Part shown: positions 42,583 through 52,896 of the stretch, piece by piece
Layout: each line of letters starts with the position of its first letter
Position numbering within the stretch: position 1 is the stretch's first letter
Origin: Cognatundibacterium griseum
Lineage (GTDB): Bacteria; Pseudomonadota; Gammaproteobacteria; Burkholderiales; Burkholderiaceae_D
Reading direction: 5' to 3'
Length of the DNA stretch: 64,000 nt
Assembly (NCBI RefSeq): GCF_014284195.1
Contig: NZ_JACOGC010000001.1
Coordinates: 806,001 to 870,000, forward strand
Notes under the pieces: model-generated
What the model saw: only the letters and a program-made list of their open reading frames with translations
What the model was told of the DNA's origin: nothing
The model's database searches: none
Translations under genes and position numbers: made by a program

Positions 42583-43305
42583 TCAGTTTTTGTCAGCAGT
42601 GACAGTGGATGTGTTGCGGCTGTCGGAAGCAAGCAGTTCTTCTTTCCAGCGTTTCAGCAGTTTCTGGCGCGATTGCGGGTAACGTTCGCCGGTATCGTTC
42701 AGCGCATGCAGACGGTCGGTGCGAAAGTGACGGAAGCTCTGGCGCAGTTCGCACCAGGCCACGATCACCTGGGCATGATCGAAAAAAGTCAGCGCGCAGG
42801 GCCAGATGCGGCGCTCGCTGGTGTTGCCGCGCTCATCGGCATAATGGATACTCAGTATGCGTTCCTGACGCACGGCGAGCCTGACCGCGTGCAGCCATTC
42901 CGGATTGCCGGGAGAGCTGGCGCTGGGGCCGATCAGCAGACCGGTGTGGTCGAGTTCGTGACGCAGTTCGGGCGGCAGCACCGCCGTGATTTTTGCCAGT
43001 GCGTCTCTGGCCGATGCCGACAGACGCTGGTCGGCGCGGCCGGTCACCCAGCGCAGGCCGAGCGCAATGGCTTCCGCTTCTTCGCTGGAAAACATCAGTG
43101 GCGGCAGCGTGAAACCCGGCTGCAAGACATAACCGAGCCCGGCCTCGCCCTCGATGCGTGCTCCCTGCGCCTGCAGGCTGGCAATGTCGCGATACACGCT
43201 GCGCAGGCTGATCCCCAGCTCCTGCGCAAGTGCCGCACCGCTGACCGGGTAGCGGTAGCGGCGCAGTATCTGCATCAGTTGCAGCAGGCGTTCGGAACGG
43301 GACAT
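42583..43305 (-). CDS. HTH and WYL-domain transcriptional regulator
   Basis: A 240-aa YafY-like regulator. The N-terminal HTH (RLLQLMQILRRYRYPVSGAALAQELGISLRSVYRDIASLQ) is followed by a linker and a WYL domain with LSIHYADERG, WPCALTFFDHAQVIVAWCELRQSFRHFRTDRL. It starts six bases after the recQ stop on the same strand. Confidence 0.9.
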   Translation of the reverse strand: MSRSERLLQLMQILRRYRYPVSGAALAQELGISLRSVYRDIASLQAQGARIEGEAGLGYVLQPGFTLPPLMFSSEEAEAIALGLRWVTGRADQRLSASARDALAKITAVLPPELRHELDHTGLLIGPSASSPGNPEWLHAVRLAVRQERILSIHYADERGNTSERRIWPCALTFFDHAQVIVAWCELRQSFRHFRTDRLHALNDTGERYPQSRQKLLKRWKEELLASDSRNTSTVTADKN

Positions 43306-43311
43306 GGCAGC

Positions 43312-45174
43312 TCAGGCGGAAGAGGGGCTCATCTGCGATTGAATCAGATCTAGAAGCTGTGCGCCATAGCTGTCGAGTTTTTTATCACCGACGCCCGAAA
43401 TGCCGCGCAGTGCCGTCAGTGTGGCAGGCGACTGGCGTGCAATTTCGCGCAGGGTGGCATCGGGAAAAATCACATAAGCCGGGACATTGTGGGTGCGTGC
43501 GGTTTCCACCCGCCACCAGCGCAGTTTATCGAACAGCACTTGCTCGCTGTTGCTGAGTTCGGTTTCGGTAAAATCTTTGGCTGACTGCCGCTTGTGGCGC
43601 ACGGCTTTGTCGGCTTTTTTGTATTGCCGCAGCTGTACTTTCAGTTCGCCGCGCAATACCGCGCGGGATTGTTCCGTCAGTATCAGGGAGCTGTAATTGT
43701 CGTAATCGACGGCCACCAGTCCTTGCGCAATCAGCTGGCGCAATAAGGCGCGCCATTCTGCCTCGCTTTTTTCAGCGCCGATGCCGTAGGTGGACAGCTG
43801 CGTATGGCGCCATTGCTGGACGCGCTCGGTGTCGATGCCGCGCAGGATGTCGATGACATGCCCGGCTGCGAAACGCTGATCGACGCGGTAAATCGTGGAC
43901 AAAATCTTTTGTGCCGCGACGCTGCCGTCAAATGACGTCGGCGGATGCAGGCAGGTGTCGCAGTTGCCGCAGGGGGCGGACGGCTGGCCGAAATATTCCA
44001 GAATGTGCATACGGCGGCATTGCAGGGTTTCGCACAACGCCAGCATGGCGTCCAGTTTGACGCCCTGTACCCGCTTGTAGGTTTCGTTGGCATCGGACTC
44101 ATCAATCATGCGCCGCTGCTGCACCACGTCCTGCAGGCCATACGCCATCCAGGCATTGGCGGTGGCGCCGTCCCTGCCGGCGCGGCCGGTTTCCTGATAA
44201 TAACCTTCGATGCTTTTTGGCAGGTCCAGATGCGCAACGAAGCGCACATCCGGTTTATCAATCCCCATGCCAAAAGCAATCGTGGCGCACATCACGATAC
44301 CGTCCTCGCGCAGAAAACGTGCCTGGTTGCGGCTGCGGTCCGTCAGTTCCATGCCGGCGTGATACGGCAGGGCGGTGATGCCGTGCTCATTCAGAAAATC
44401 TGCGGTTTCCTCAACTTTTTTACGCGACAGGCAATACACGATACCGGCATCGCCATTGTGCTGCGCCTGGATGAAATCGAGCAGCTGCTTGCGGCCATTC
44501 GCTTTTTCGACGATCTGATAGCGGATATTCGGGCGGTCAAACGAAGACACAAACTGCAGCGCATTGCCAAGCTGCAGCCGATGAATGATTTCATCCCGCG
44601 TCTGCTGGTCTGCCGTGGCGGTGAGTGCAATACGCGGCACATGCGGGAAGCGTTCATGCAGCAGCGACAGGCGGATGTATTCGGGGCGGAAATCATGACC
44701 CCATTGTGAGACGCAATGGGCTTCGTCAATGGCAAACAGCGCGATCTCGACAATTTCCAGCAGCTCCAGGCAACGCTGTGTCAGCAGGCGTTCCGGCGCG
44801 ATATACACCAGGTCGAGTTCGCCTTCGCGCATTTTCTTTTCGACCGCCAGAATCTCGTCAAAACTCTGGGTCGAGTTGAGGAAGGCGGCACGCACGCCGA
44901 CTTCGGCCAGCGCATCGACCTGATCCTGCATCAGCGCAATCAGCGGCGACACCACGATCCCGACACCACTGCGGATCAGTGCCGGAATCTGGTAACAGAG
45001 CGATTTGCCGCCACCGGTCGGCATCAGCACCAGCGCGTCGCCGCCATGCGCGACGTGCTCAACGATCTGGGCCTGTTGTGAACGGAATGCCGGATAGCCG
45101 AATACCGTCTGCAGCAGATGCAATGCCTGGCCGGCGGTATTGGCTGTATTCGAGGACTGAGGAACTGCTGGCAC
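43312..45174 (-). CDS. recQ: ATP-dependent DNA helicase RecQ
   Basis: A 620-aa full-length RecQ: helicase motifs [37 protein letters not shown] and GRAGRDG, the zinc-binding Cys set ([16 protein letters not shown]...CGNCDTC), a winged-helix region and a C-terminal HRDC domain ([29 protein letters not shown]). It unwinds DNA 3' to 5' in repair and recombination. It follows uppP by three bases. Confidence 0.97.
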   Translation of the reverse strand: MPAVPQSSNTANTAGQALHLLQTVFGYPAFRSQQAQIVEHVAHGGDALVLMPTGGGKSLCYQIPALIRSGVGIVVSPLIALMQDQVDALAEVGVRAAFLNSTQSFDEILAVEKKMREGELDLVYIAPERLLTQRCLELLEIVEIALFAIDEAHCVSQWGHDFRPEYIRLSLLHERFPHVPRIALTATADQQTRDEIIHRLQLGNALQFVSSFDRPNIRYQIVEKANGRKQLLDFIQAQHNGDAGIVYCLSRKKVEETADFLNEHGITALPYHAGMELTDRSRNQARFLREDGIVMCATIAFGMGIDKPDVRFVAHLDLPKSIEGYYQETGRAGRDGATANAWMAYGLQDVVQQRRMIDESDANETYKRVQGVKLDAMLALCETLQCRRMHILEYFGQPSAPCGNCDTCLHPPTSFDGSVAAQKILSTIYRVDQRFAAGHVIDILRGIDTERVQQWRHTQLSTYGIGAEKSEAEWRALLRQLIAQGLVAVDYDNYSSLILTEQSRAVLRGELKVQLRQYKKADKAVRHKRQSAKDFTETELSNSEQVLFDKLRWWRVETARTHNVPAYVIFPDATLREIARQSPATLTALRGISGVGDKKLDSYGAQLLDLIQSQMSPSSA

Positions 45175-45177
45175 TAA

Positions 45178-46023
45178 TTAATCAACCCACTGGATCGTGC
45201 CTGTGTAAGCGGTCAGCAGAATCATGATGCCGAAAGCAATGCGGTACCAGGCAAACACATTGAAATTATGCGAGCTGATATAACGCAGTAACCAGCGCAC
45301 GCAGAAAAAGGCTGAGATAAATGCAAACACAGTGCCGAGGCTGAACATCGGCAAATCCGCCATCGATAAATCCTCACGCGCCTTGTACAGCGAATATACC
45401 GTGGCGCCCAGCAAGGTCGGAATGGCGAGGAAAAAAGAAAACTCCGTCGCTGCCTTGCGGGACAGGCCGAACAGCATGCCGCCGATGATGGTGGCGCCGG
45501 AACGGCTGGTGCCGGGAACCAGCGCAAATGCTTGCGCCAGACCGATTTTCAGGGCATCCAGCACACCCATGTCATCCACCGACTGAATCCGGGCATGACG
45601 ATCGTCATGGGTGTCGCTGCCTTGCTGGCGGCGTTCCACCCAGAGAATAATCAGCCCGCCGATGATGAATGCCAGGGCAACCGGCACCGGAGCGAACAGC
45701 ACGGCTTTGATTTTTTTGGAAAACAGAACGCCGAGCACCGCCGCCGGTAAAAAAGCAATGATCAGATTCAGCGCAAACCGGCGGGCTTTGGCATCGCTGG
45801 CCAGTCCGCCCAACACCGCCGCGATTTTGGCGCGGTATTCCCAGCAGACGGCAAAAATAGCGCCGGCCTGAATCACGATCTCAAAAACTTTCTGCGTTTC
45901 ACCGGTGAAGTTCAGCAGGCTGCCGGTCAGAATCAGGTGACCGGTGGAGGAAATCGGAAGAAACTCTGTGAGCCCTTCGACAATGCCCATGATGATGACT
46001 TTGATTGCAAGCAGTAAATCCAT
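45178..46023 (-). CDS. uppP: Undecaprenyl-diphosphatase (BacA)
   Basis: A 281-aa polytopic membrane enzyme that recycles the lipid carrier of cell-wall synthesis. Both signature motifs are present: [17 protein letters not shown] near 17-33 and [35 protein letters not shown] near 170-205. It is the first gene of a row with recQ, the WYL regulator and the VOC gene. Confidence 0.97.
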   Translation of the reverse strand: MDLLLAIKVIIMGIVEGLTEFLPISSTGHLILTGSLLNFTGETQKVFEIVIQAGAIFAVCWEYRAKIAAVLGGLASDAKARRFALNLIIAFLPAAVLGVLFSKKIKAVLFAPVPVALAFIIGGLIILWVERRQQGSDTHDDRHARIQSVDDMGVLDALKIGLAQAFALVPGTSRSGATIIGGMLFGLSRKAATEFSFFLAIPTLLGATVYSLYKAREDLSMADLPMFSLGTVFAFISAFFCVRWLLRYISSHNFNVFAWYRIAFGIMILLTAYTGTIQWVD

Positions 46024-46491
46024 AATGTGTCAGTGGTCGGTAAGTGTAAATCGGGGTCGCCGGGAAAGAGAAATTGATAAAAAACAGGAGCGGCTCGCAG
46101 CTTATCATGTGCCGCAAGGGCAGGCACGGAAATTTGCAGGAATGACAGCGGATGTTTTGCCTTTGTTTCAGATACTCCCCCCGATAAATCATTAAAACAC
46201 GCCGGACGTCATTAAAAATAAAGGGTCTTTTTAAATACTCCAGGGGAGTATGTTGAGTAGTGAATCCGTTATGTCTGCCTGTGGTGGCAGCCGCGGGTGA
46301 GAGTTGCGGTTTTTAAGACAACTGGTATCGTTTTTTAATACCTTTTATTGATAAATTGCAGCGCATATCGATTTAAAAGATGCTTTCCCATATTAGATCG
46401 TTGTTGCCGGCTGATCTGAAGAGCGCAGCCGGCCCGGTTCACTGGTCAGTTTGCCCTTCAGGGCCGCATTTCTGCTTATGGGAGCACCGGC
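46024..46491. other. AT-rich divergent control region
   Basis: About 470 bases between the divergent uppP and a small unknown gene. It holds the ATACTCCCC/GGGGAGTAT pair. The part around 46190-46380 is AT-rich with no gene I can support. Confidence 0.6.
46172..46251. promoter_or_regulatory. Inverted ATACTCCCC pair and short palindrome
   Basis: ATACTCCCC (46172-46180) and its exact complement GGGGAGTAT (46243-46251) enclose 62 bases. The right half is also part of a tight palindrome ATACTCC-AGG-GGAGTAT (46235-46251). The same word is found as an inverted pair in front of the RNase II-family gene (15411-15473), so a common regulator is possible. Confidence 0.5.
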
Positions 46492-46944
46492 ATGCCACCT
46501 GTTATCACCTCCAATCCTTCCGCGCTGTCCGCCGTTCAGGGCGCACCGGACTTTCTGGCCTCTGCCATCATCAGCGCAGACCAGCCGGTCAGCATGGGCG
46601 CTTACTATTTTCAGGTGGTGCCGATCCGGGCCATGAAAAGCCTGCTGCTGCAGGTGCATTATCAGGAACAGGCGATCATTGCCGCCCATCTGCCCGCCAT
46701 GTTTTTACGCGGCGCGATGCTGGCTGCCAGCGCCGTGATCGGCGGACACGACTGCCTGCTGCTGACTGCCAATGCGGCTCCGGGTTCCGGTGCAGCTGCC
46801 AAATCGTGGTTTGGCATTTTCCGGCATGATGGCAAGCGCCTGTCCGCCAGCAGTCTGGATCAGCAGATTGTCCGTGCCAGAGCGCATGAGGATGGTATCG
46901 CGCTGTTTTTTGCAAACGGCGATTCGATGCGCATCAAGCTGTAA
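46492..46944 (+). CDS. Unrecognised 150-aa protein
   Basis: A soluble protein with no domain I recognise. It has a GGGAG ribosome site about 7 bases upstream of the ATG. The body (YYFQVVPIRAMKSLLLQVHYQEQAIIAAHLP, then GGHDCLLLTANAAPG and KSWFGIFRHDGKRLSASS) looks like a beta-rich fold with a repeated G-turn pattern. It ends GDSMRIKL. It is convergent with a YkgJ gene and divergent from uppP. Confidence 0.6.
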   Translation: MPPVITSNPSALSAVQGAPDFLASAIISADQPVSMGAYYFQVVPIRAMKSLLLQVHYQEQAIIAAHLPAMFLRGAMLAASAVIGGHDCLLLTANAAPGSGAAAKSWFGIFRHDGKRLSASSLDQQIVRARAHEDGIALFFANGDSMRIKL

Positions 46945-46980
46945 ACCGTTACCTCAAATACCTCAGTTACTTCCGCCTTA

Positions 46981-47016
46981 ACAGCAATACCAGCCAACGT
47001 TGACTGGTATTGCTGT
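46981..47016. terminator. 13-bp perfect hairpin between convergent genes
   Basis: ACAGCAATACCAG and CTGGTATTGCTGT pair exactly around a 10-base loop that itself contains AACGTT. It lies between the small unknown gene and the YkgJ gene. A T-run is missing on both sides, so it may end transcripts by another mechanism or protect their 3' ends. Confidence 0.6.
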
Positions 47017-47056
47017 GTCTCACGACCTCTTCCTGCGTTCTTCCGCCGGCACGGCT

Positions 47057-47332
47057 TCACTGCGTTTCCGGACGCGTTGCGAGTTCCAGCCGTTGCAGCC
47101 AGATCATTGCCTGTTCGCGGCTTTCTCCGCACATTTCCAGCGATGCCTGTAACCCGGAGCAGCAGCCGGGTCTGTCCGGCTGTTGAAAAATTGCGCAGCG
47201 CATATCGTTCATCAGCTGCGGACAGGCGGTGCCTGCAGGTTTGCCGTGCGGCATGCCCGGAATCGGGCTGGTGATTGACGGGGCGATGCAGCAGGCACCG
47301 CAGCCGGGACGGCATTCCATGGTGTTGTTCAT
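47057..47332 (-). CDS. YkgJ-family cysteine-cluster protein
   Basis: A 91-aa protein rich in Cys: [15 protein letters not shown] near the N-terminus, then [32 protein letters not shown]. This is the YkgJ (Fe-S or zinc binding, PF03692-like) pattern. Length is at the short end of the family. The Met five residues in is an alternative start. Function unknown. Confidence 0.85.
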   Translation of the reverse strand: MNNTMECRPGCGACCIAPSITSPIPGMPHGKPAGTACPQLMNDMRCAIFQQPDRPGCCSGLQASLEMCGESREQAMIWLQRLELATRPETQ

Positions 47333-47727
47333 GCTTTCAAAAGATCGGGATGATACGAATCGGTTGACTGTGTTTCTGTTCCCGGCGCCGTGTCAGTGTC
47401 GCTGTCCGGAGATTTCGCCCGGCATTGTAGCGGATGCGCAAGCCGAAGCCGCCGGGGTCTGATGCAGATGTTGAGAGCTTCTTGCCATTCACGCATGATT
47501 TTTGCGCATTCGTGGCAGGAATCCTGCACTTTGTCGCAGACAGATGGCAACTGCAGAGGGTATCCGGCATCATGCGATCCAGCCTTTGCTTGACGCTGCC
47601 AGGGGAGAGGATTACATTACTGACTCGTGAGTAAGTTATTTGTATCACTGCTTTTTGCCGGATCGCACCGTCTTGATGCGCGGTGCCGGCGGGCAGGATG
47701 ATACCTGAGCCGATTGAGTAATGTTTT
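47333..47727. other. Control region before the TetR gene
   Basis: About 395 bases with no supported gene between divergent YkgJ and TetR genes. It contains the operator-like site at 47617. Longer frames here are shadows on the other strand. Confidence 0.6.
47617..47638. promoter_or_regulatory. TetR/AcrR-type operator
   Basis: The stretch TTACTG-ACTC-GT-GAGT-AAGTTA is an imperfect palindrome with perfect inner ACTC/GAGT and partly matching outer arms. This layout resembles operators of AcrR-like repressors of RND pumps. It lies 90 bases before the TetR start, so autoregulation is likely. Confidence 0.5.
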
Positions 47728-48363
47728 ATGTCATGTCCATTTAAACCCAAATGGGAGCGCCGCAAAGAAGCGCGTCCTCAGGAGCTGCTCGCTGCTGCCC
47801 TTGATCTGTTCGTTGAACGCGGTTTCGCCGCGACGCGGCTGGATGATGTGGCGCGCGCGGCGGGGGTCTCCAAAGGTACTTTGTATTTGTATTTTTCCAG
47901 CAAGGAAGATTTGTTCAAGGCCGTGGTCAGGGAAAGTATCGTACCGATGATCGGCGAGGCAGAAGGCGTGATTGATGCATTTGAAGGGCATACGGAAGAG
48001 CTGTTCCGTAATGTGATGCATCGCTGGTGGGATAACGTCGGTAATACCAAATTGTCCGGGCTGCCAAAGCTGATGATGGGCGAGGCGGGGAATTTTCCTG
48101 AACTGGCGCGTTTTTATCAGGATGAAGTGGTCAATCGCGGTGAGCGCATGGTCGCCACCATGCTGAGGCGGGGTATGGCGCGCGGCGAGATCCGTGATGT
48201 CGATCTGGAGATTGATGCCCGCCTGCTGATTGCGCCGATGATCATGATGATGATGTGGAAGCACTCTGCCGGTGTCTGCGAAGTCGCACCGGAGAAACTG
48301 GATGTGTATCTGGAGCATTACATTGAAATGGCCTTGCATGGATTGCTGATCCGGCGTGCCTGA
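47728..48363 (+). CDS. TetR/AcrR-family repressor
   Basis: A 211-aa regulator. The HTH is AALDLFVERGFAATRLDDVARAAGVSKGTLYLYFSSKEDLFKAVV; the rest is an alpha-helical ligand domain. It lies directly upstream of and in the same direction as the RND adaptor and pump genes, so it is most likely their local repressor. Confidence 0.92.
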   Translation: MSCPFKPKWERRKEARPQELLAAALDLFVERGFAATRLDDVARAAGVSKGTLYLYFSSKEDLFKAVVRESIVPMIGEAEGVIDAFEGHTEELFRNVMHRWWDNVGNTKLSGLPKLMMGEAGNFPELARFYQDEVVNRGERMVATMLRRGMARGEIRDVDLEIDARLLIAPMIMMMMWKHSAGVCEVAPEKLDVYLEHYIEMALHGLLIRRA

Positions 48364-48383
48364 AGAATTTGCCGGCCGTTACA

Positions 48384-48409
48384 GGAGACTCCGGGAGACT
48401 CCGGGAGAC
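48384..48409 (+). repeat. 10-base tandem repeat, 2.6 copies
   Basis: The unit GGAGACTCCG occurs twice in full and once in part, between the TetR gene and the adaptor gene. Each unit contains a GGAG/CTCC self-complement, so the repeat can form small hairpins. Confidence 0.7.
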
Positions 48410-48463
48410 AGGCTGCGGCTGGTGTGTCATCGGTTAAAAAAATAATATCAGGAAATTCCGTCT

Positions 48464-49639
48464 ATGCTGACTACCCGTAAAAAATGGCTGATCGCAGTGC
48501 TGGCAAGCGCGGCGGCCGGACTGGCTGTGACAGCGTTTGTATCCAGAAAACATGCGGCTGATCCGGCTCCAGCGTCAGCCGTGCAGGCGGCTGCCAGAGC
48601 AGCGGCGCAGCCAGTGCAGGTACTGGAATTTTTACCCTCCGACGTGACTGTTGTGCAGCAGGGCGATGTATCCCGGTTGCTGAGCCTGAGCGGTGCATTG
48701 CGTGCTTTCAATCAGGCGCAGATCAAAGCCCGGGTCGCCGGTGACGTGCGGGATGTGCTGGTGCGCGAGGGCGAAAGCGTGCAGCCGGGACAGGTGGTGA
48801 TCCGCATGGACCCTTCCGACTATGAGGCGCGTGTGGCGCAGGCGCAGGGCGCACTGGCGGCAGCGCAGGGGCAGCTCGATATTGCCAGACAGGCGCGCGA
48901 CAATAATCAGGCGCTGCTGGCCAAGAATTTCATTTCCAAAAACGCTTACGACAATGGCGTGAACCAGTATGCGATCGCTGTGGCGAATGTGGACAGTGCG
49001 AAAGGTGCGCTGGCTGTCGCGCAGAAGGCGCTGGCCGATACCCAGGTGCGCGCGCCGATGGCCGGCCTGATCAGCAATCGCAGTGTGCAGCCGGGCGAAA
49101 AAATTTCTGCCGATAACCGCCTGCTGGATGTGGTGGATTTGCGCACGATGGAACTGGAAGCCGCCGTCCCCGCAATGGAAATCAGCCGTCTGCGTGTGGG
49201 ACAGCAGGTGCAGGTGCGGATCGAAGGCATCGCCAGTCCGGTGGAAGGCAAAGTAGTACGCATCAATCCGGCCACTGTTTCCGGTTCGCGTTCCATCATG
49301 GCGTATGTGCAGATCGCCAACCCGGATTTGCAGTTGCGTGCCGGAATGTTTGCACAGGCCGAGCTGGTCGTTGAGAAAAAATCCGGCGTGCTGCTGATTC
49401 CCCAGGCAGCCGTGCAGTACGAAGCCGGTAAGCCGTTTGTCTATGCAATCGAGAATAATGCGGTACAGCAGAAATGGATCACCCCCGGTCTGGCGGGCGA
49501 CAGTCAGGGCAATGCCGTCACCGAAGTCAGCGCCGGGCTGGCGCCGGGCATGACCATCGTCAGGAATAATCTGGGCAGCATGCGTGCCGGCATACCGGTC
49601 CGGCTGGTGCCATTGCCTGCTCCCGCGGTGAAAGGCTGA
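48464..49639 (+). CDS. RND efflux periplasmic adaptor (MFP)
   Basis: A 391-aa membrane-fusion protein. It has an N-terminal signal/anchor (LIAVLASAAAGLAVTAFV), the lipoyl halves (GDVRDVLVREGESVQPGQVVIRMDPSDYEARVAQAQGAL and RAPMAGLISNRSVQPGEKIS), an alpha-hairpin between them, and a beta-barrel with VVRINPATVSGSRSI. It connects the RND pump to an outer-membrane channel. The pump gene starts two bases after its stop. Confidence 0.93.
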   Translation: MLTTRKKWLIAVLASAAAGLAVTAFVSRKHAADPAPASAVQAAARAAAQPVQVLEFLPSDVTVVQQGDVSRLLSLSGALRAFNQAQIKARVAGDVRDVLVREGESVQPGQVVIRMDPSDYEARVAQAQGALAAAQGQLDIARQARDNNQALLAKNFISKNAYDNGVNQYAIAVANVDSAKGALAVAQKALADTQVRAPMAGLISNRSVQPGEKISADNRLLDVVDLRTMELEAAVPAMEISRLRVGQQVQVRIEGIASPVEGKVVRINPATVSGSRSIMAYVQIANPDLQLRAGMFAQAELVVEKKSGVLLIPQAAVQYEAGKPFVYAIENNAVQQKWITPGLAGDSQGNAVTEVSAGLAPGMTIVRNNLGSMRAGIPVRLVPLPAPAVKG

Positions 49640-49641
49640 TC

Positions 49642-52600
49642 ATGTGGTTCACGCGCATCAGCATTGGTAATCCGGTACTGGCGACCATGATGATGATGGC
49701 CTTTGTCGTGCTCGGGCTGTTTTCGTATCAGCGCATGCGGGTTGATCAGTTTCCCGACATTACTTTTCCGGTGGTGGTGATCCAGACGGATTATCCGGGG
49801 GCGTCACCTGAAACGATCGAGTCCGATATCACCCGCAAGGTGGAGGAAGCGGTCAATACGATTAACGGCATCAGCGCGCTGACATCCCGTTCTTACGAAG
49901 GATCGTCGGTGGTGATCATGGAATTTGATCTGAACGTCGATCCGGCGCAGGCCGCGCAGGACGTGCGCGAAAAGGTGGCTCTGGTCAAGACGAATTTCCG
50001 CAAAGAGGTCAAAGAACCGCGGGTAACCCGTTATGATCCTTCGGATAAACCGATTTTTTCTGTTTCAGTGACAGGTGACGACCGGGTCAGAAAGCGCAGT
50101 TTCCGTGAGCTGACCACGATCGCCGATCAACTGGTCAAGAAACGGCTGGAAAACGTGCGCGGTGTCGGTTCCGTCACGCTGGTCGGTGGCGTCAAGCGTG
50201 AGATCAAGATTTATCTCAAACCGAATGAACTGGAAGCACTCGGCATTGGCGTCGATCAGGTGATCACGGCGGTCCGTAATGAAAATCAGGAGTTGCCGAC
50301 CGGCGCCATCCGGTCTCTGGATAATGAAAAAGTGGTACAGATACAGGGGCGCGTGAAAAATCCGGAAGATTTCTCGCGTCTGATCGTGGCAAAGCGCGGC
50401 GGCCAGCCAGTGTTGCTGTCACAGATCGCAACCGTGGTGGACGGGCAGGAAGAACAGGAAAGTCTGGCGCTGTATAACGGCCAGCGCACTATTGCGCTCG
50501 ATATCCTGAAAGCGCAGGGACAAAACACCATCGAAGTGGCCGACGGCCTGATTGCCGCGCTCAAAGCGCTGGAGCCCCAGCTCAAGGCGCAATACCCCGG
50601 CGTGAAACTGCAGATCATCAAGGATGGTTCGCGTCAGATCCGGGTCGGTGTCGAAAACGTGCGCCGCACGCTGATCGAAGGCGCATTGCTGACGGTGCTG
50701 ATTGTGTTCCTGTTCCTGAATTCCTGGCGCTCGACCGTCATCACCGGCCTGACATTGCCGGTGGCGCTGATCGGTACTTTCCTGTTCATGGATATGTTCG
50801 GATTCACGATCAATATGATTACCCTCATGGCGCTGTCGCTGTGCGTCGGACTGCTGATCGACGATGCAATCGTGGTCCGCGAAAACATTGTACGGCATGC
50901 ATCGATGCGGATTAACGGCCGTTTCAAAGACCACCATACGGCGGCGCTGGAAGGAACGGCAGAGATCGGACTGGCTGTGCTGGCCACCACGTTTTCGATC
51001 GTTGCCGTGTTTTTGCCGGTCGGCTTCATGGGCGGGATCATTGGCCGGTTTTTCCATCAGTTCGGTATTACTGTGACCGCCGCTGTGCTGATTTCCATGT
51101 TTGTTTCCTTCACGCTGGACCCGATGCTGTCATCCATCTGGCCTGATCCGGATGCGCATGGCGAACATGCGCGCAGCGGCTGGTATGCCCGCACGATTGG
51201 CCGCCTGCTGGCGCAGTTTGAACGCGGTGTGCAATGGTTTTCCGCCGCGTATCAGCAGATGCTGCGTTGGTCTTTGCGACACCGGATAAAAACATTGCTG
51301 ATCGCCGCGCTGACCTTTTTCGCTGGCCTGGCGATACCGGGTACCGGGTTGATCGGAACAGAATTTGTACCGCAGGCCGATTATTCGGAAACCGGAATCA
51401 CGTTTTATACACCGGTCGGATCTTCGCTGGAGCTGACGGAAAGCAAGGTACATCAGGTCGAAGCCGTGCTGAAAGAATTTCCCGAAGTGGTGGATACCTA
51501 CAGCACCGTCAATACCGGCGCTGCACTGGGTAAAAACTATGTGACGACCTTCATCCGCCTGGTGCCGCGCCAGGCCCGGGTGCGCAGCACGACCCAGATG
51601 GCGGTTCCGCTGCGGAACCGGCTGGCGCAGATTGCCGGCATTACCGTCACCCACATCGGCGCACTCGATGGTGTGGGCGGCGATAACAAGCAATTGCGTT
51701 TCAGCCTGCAGGGGACGGATCTCAAAGAGCTGGGGCGGCTGTCGGAAAAAGTGCAGGAAAAACTGCGCGCCATTCCCGGCGTGGTCGACATTGATACCAG
51801 CCTGAAGGCTGAAAAACCGACAATTTCGATTACGCCGAAACGGGATATCGGCGCTGATCTGGGCGTCGGAGTGGCGCAGATCGGCGCGGCATTGCGTCCT
51901 TTGCTGGCCGGAGAGGCTGCGTCCACCTGGCGTGCCCCGGATGATGAAAATTATGATGTGTCGGTGCGCTTGTCGCCTGATGACCGCAATAATCCGGATG
52001 ACCTGTCGCGTCTGATGCTGGCCAGTTCGCAGCTCAATGCCGATGGCTCGCCGAAAATGGTTCCGTTGCGCCAGATCGCTGATATCAAACCGTCCACCGG
52101 CGCCAACCAGATTAACCGGCGCGATCTGAACCGTGAAGTGGAATTGTCCGCCAATGTGGTCGGACGTTCAGCTGGCGCCGTGAGCGCAGATCTGAAAAAA
52201 GTGCTGGATGCGATGGAATGGCAGCCCGGTTACCGTTACAAAATGGGGGGCGCCAGCAAGAATATGGCGGAATCATTCGGTTATGCCTTGTCGGCGCTGG
52301 CGCTGGCGATCATTTTCATCTACATGATTCTGGCGTCGCAGTTTGCCAGTTTCCTGCAGCCGGTGGCGATCATGTCGGCATTGCCGATGACGCTGATCGG
52401 TGTTTTCCTGGCGCTGATGTTTTTCCGCTCTACGCTGAATATGTTTTCGATTATCGGTTTCATCATGCTGATGGGGCTGGTGACCAAAAATGCGATTTTG
52501 CTGGTTGATTTTGCCAATCAGGCCAGAAAAGAAGGCATGTCCCGGGTTGATGCCTTGCTGGAAGCGGCGCATGTTCGTCTGCGTCCTATCCTGATGACTA

Positions 52601-52854
52601 CGCTGGCCATGGTGTTTGGCATGGTGCCGCTAGCGTTTGCATTATCAGAAGGCTCGGAGCAGCGGGCGCCGATGGGGCAGGCCGTGATCGGCGGCATTAT
52701 CACTTCTTCCTTGCTGACGCTGGTGGTGGTGCCGGTGATTTATACCTATCTGGACGATCTGGGGACCTGGTTCGGGAATCAATGGCGTGGTGCAGATACG
52801 TCCGATTCTCAGTCAGAACCACAATCAAAACCGCAATCCGGGCATCCCCTTTGA
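49642..52854 (+). CDS. RND-family multidrug efflux permease (HAE-1-like)
   Basis: A 1070-aa proton-driven pump with the full 12-helix, two-porter-domain layout. Helix 4 has the proton-relay pair in GLLIDDAIVVREN, and helix 10 the Lys in MGLVTKNAILLVDFANQ. The start MWFTRISIGNPVLATMMMM and PVVVIQTDYPGASPETIESDI are typical for this subgroup. The last residues are a short repetitive Ser/Gln/Pro tail (SQSEPQSKPQSG). The substrate cannot be read from the sequence. Confidence 0.95.
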   Translation: MWFTRISIGNPVLATMMMMAFVVLGLFSYQRMRVDQFPDITFPVVVIQTDYPGASPETIESDITRKVEEAVNTINGISALTSRSYEGSSVVIMEFDLNVDPAQAAQDVREKVALVKTNFRKEVKEPRVTRYDPSDKPIFSVSVTGDDRVRKRSFRELTTIADQLVKKRLENVRGVGSVTLVGGVKREIKIYLKPNELEALGIGVDQVITAVRNENQELPTGAIRSLDNEKVVQIQGRVKNPEDFSRLIVAKRGGQPVLLSQIATVVDGQEEQESLALYNGQRTIALDILKAQGQNTIEVADGLIAALKALEPQLKAQYPGVKLQIIKDGSRQIRVGVENVRRTLIEGALLTVLIVFLFLNSWRSTVITGLTLPVALIGTFLFMDMFGFTINMITLMALSLCVGLLIDDAIVVRENIVRHASMRINGRFKDHHTAALEGTAEIGLAVLATTFSIVAVFLPVGFMGGIIGRFFHQFGITVTAAVLISMFVSFTLDPMLSSIWPDPDAHGEHARSGWYARTIGRLLAQFERGVQWFSAAYQQMLRWSLRHRIKTLLIAALTFFAGLAIPGTGLIGTEFVPQADYSETGITFYTPVGSSLELTESKVHQVEAVLKEFPEVVDTYSTVNTGAALGKNYVTTFIRLVPRQARVRSTTQMAVPLRNRLAQIAGITVTHIGALDGVGGDNKQLRFSLQGTDLKELGRLSEKVQEKLRAIPGVVDIDTSLKAEKPTISITPKRDIGADLGVGVAQIGAALRPLLAGEAASTWRAPDDENYDVSVRLSPDDRNNPDDLSRLMLASSQLNADGSPKMVPLRQIADIKPSTGANQINRRDLNREVELSANVVGRSAGAVSADLKKVLDAMEWQPGYRYKMGGASKNMAESFGYALSALALAIIFIYMILASQFASFLQPVAIMSALPMTLIGVFLALMFFRSTLNMFSIIGFIMLMGLVTKNAILLVDFANQARKEGMSRVDALLEAAHVRLRPILMTTLAMVFGMVPLAFALSEGSEQRAPMGQAVIGGIITSSLLTLVVVPVIYTYLDDLGTWFGNQWRGADTSDSQSEPQSKPQSGHPL

Positions 52855-52896
52855 TAAAATGCTGGTTTCCTTTAATTTAAGCAGCCGAGTGTACAA

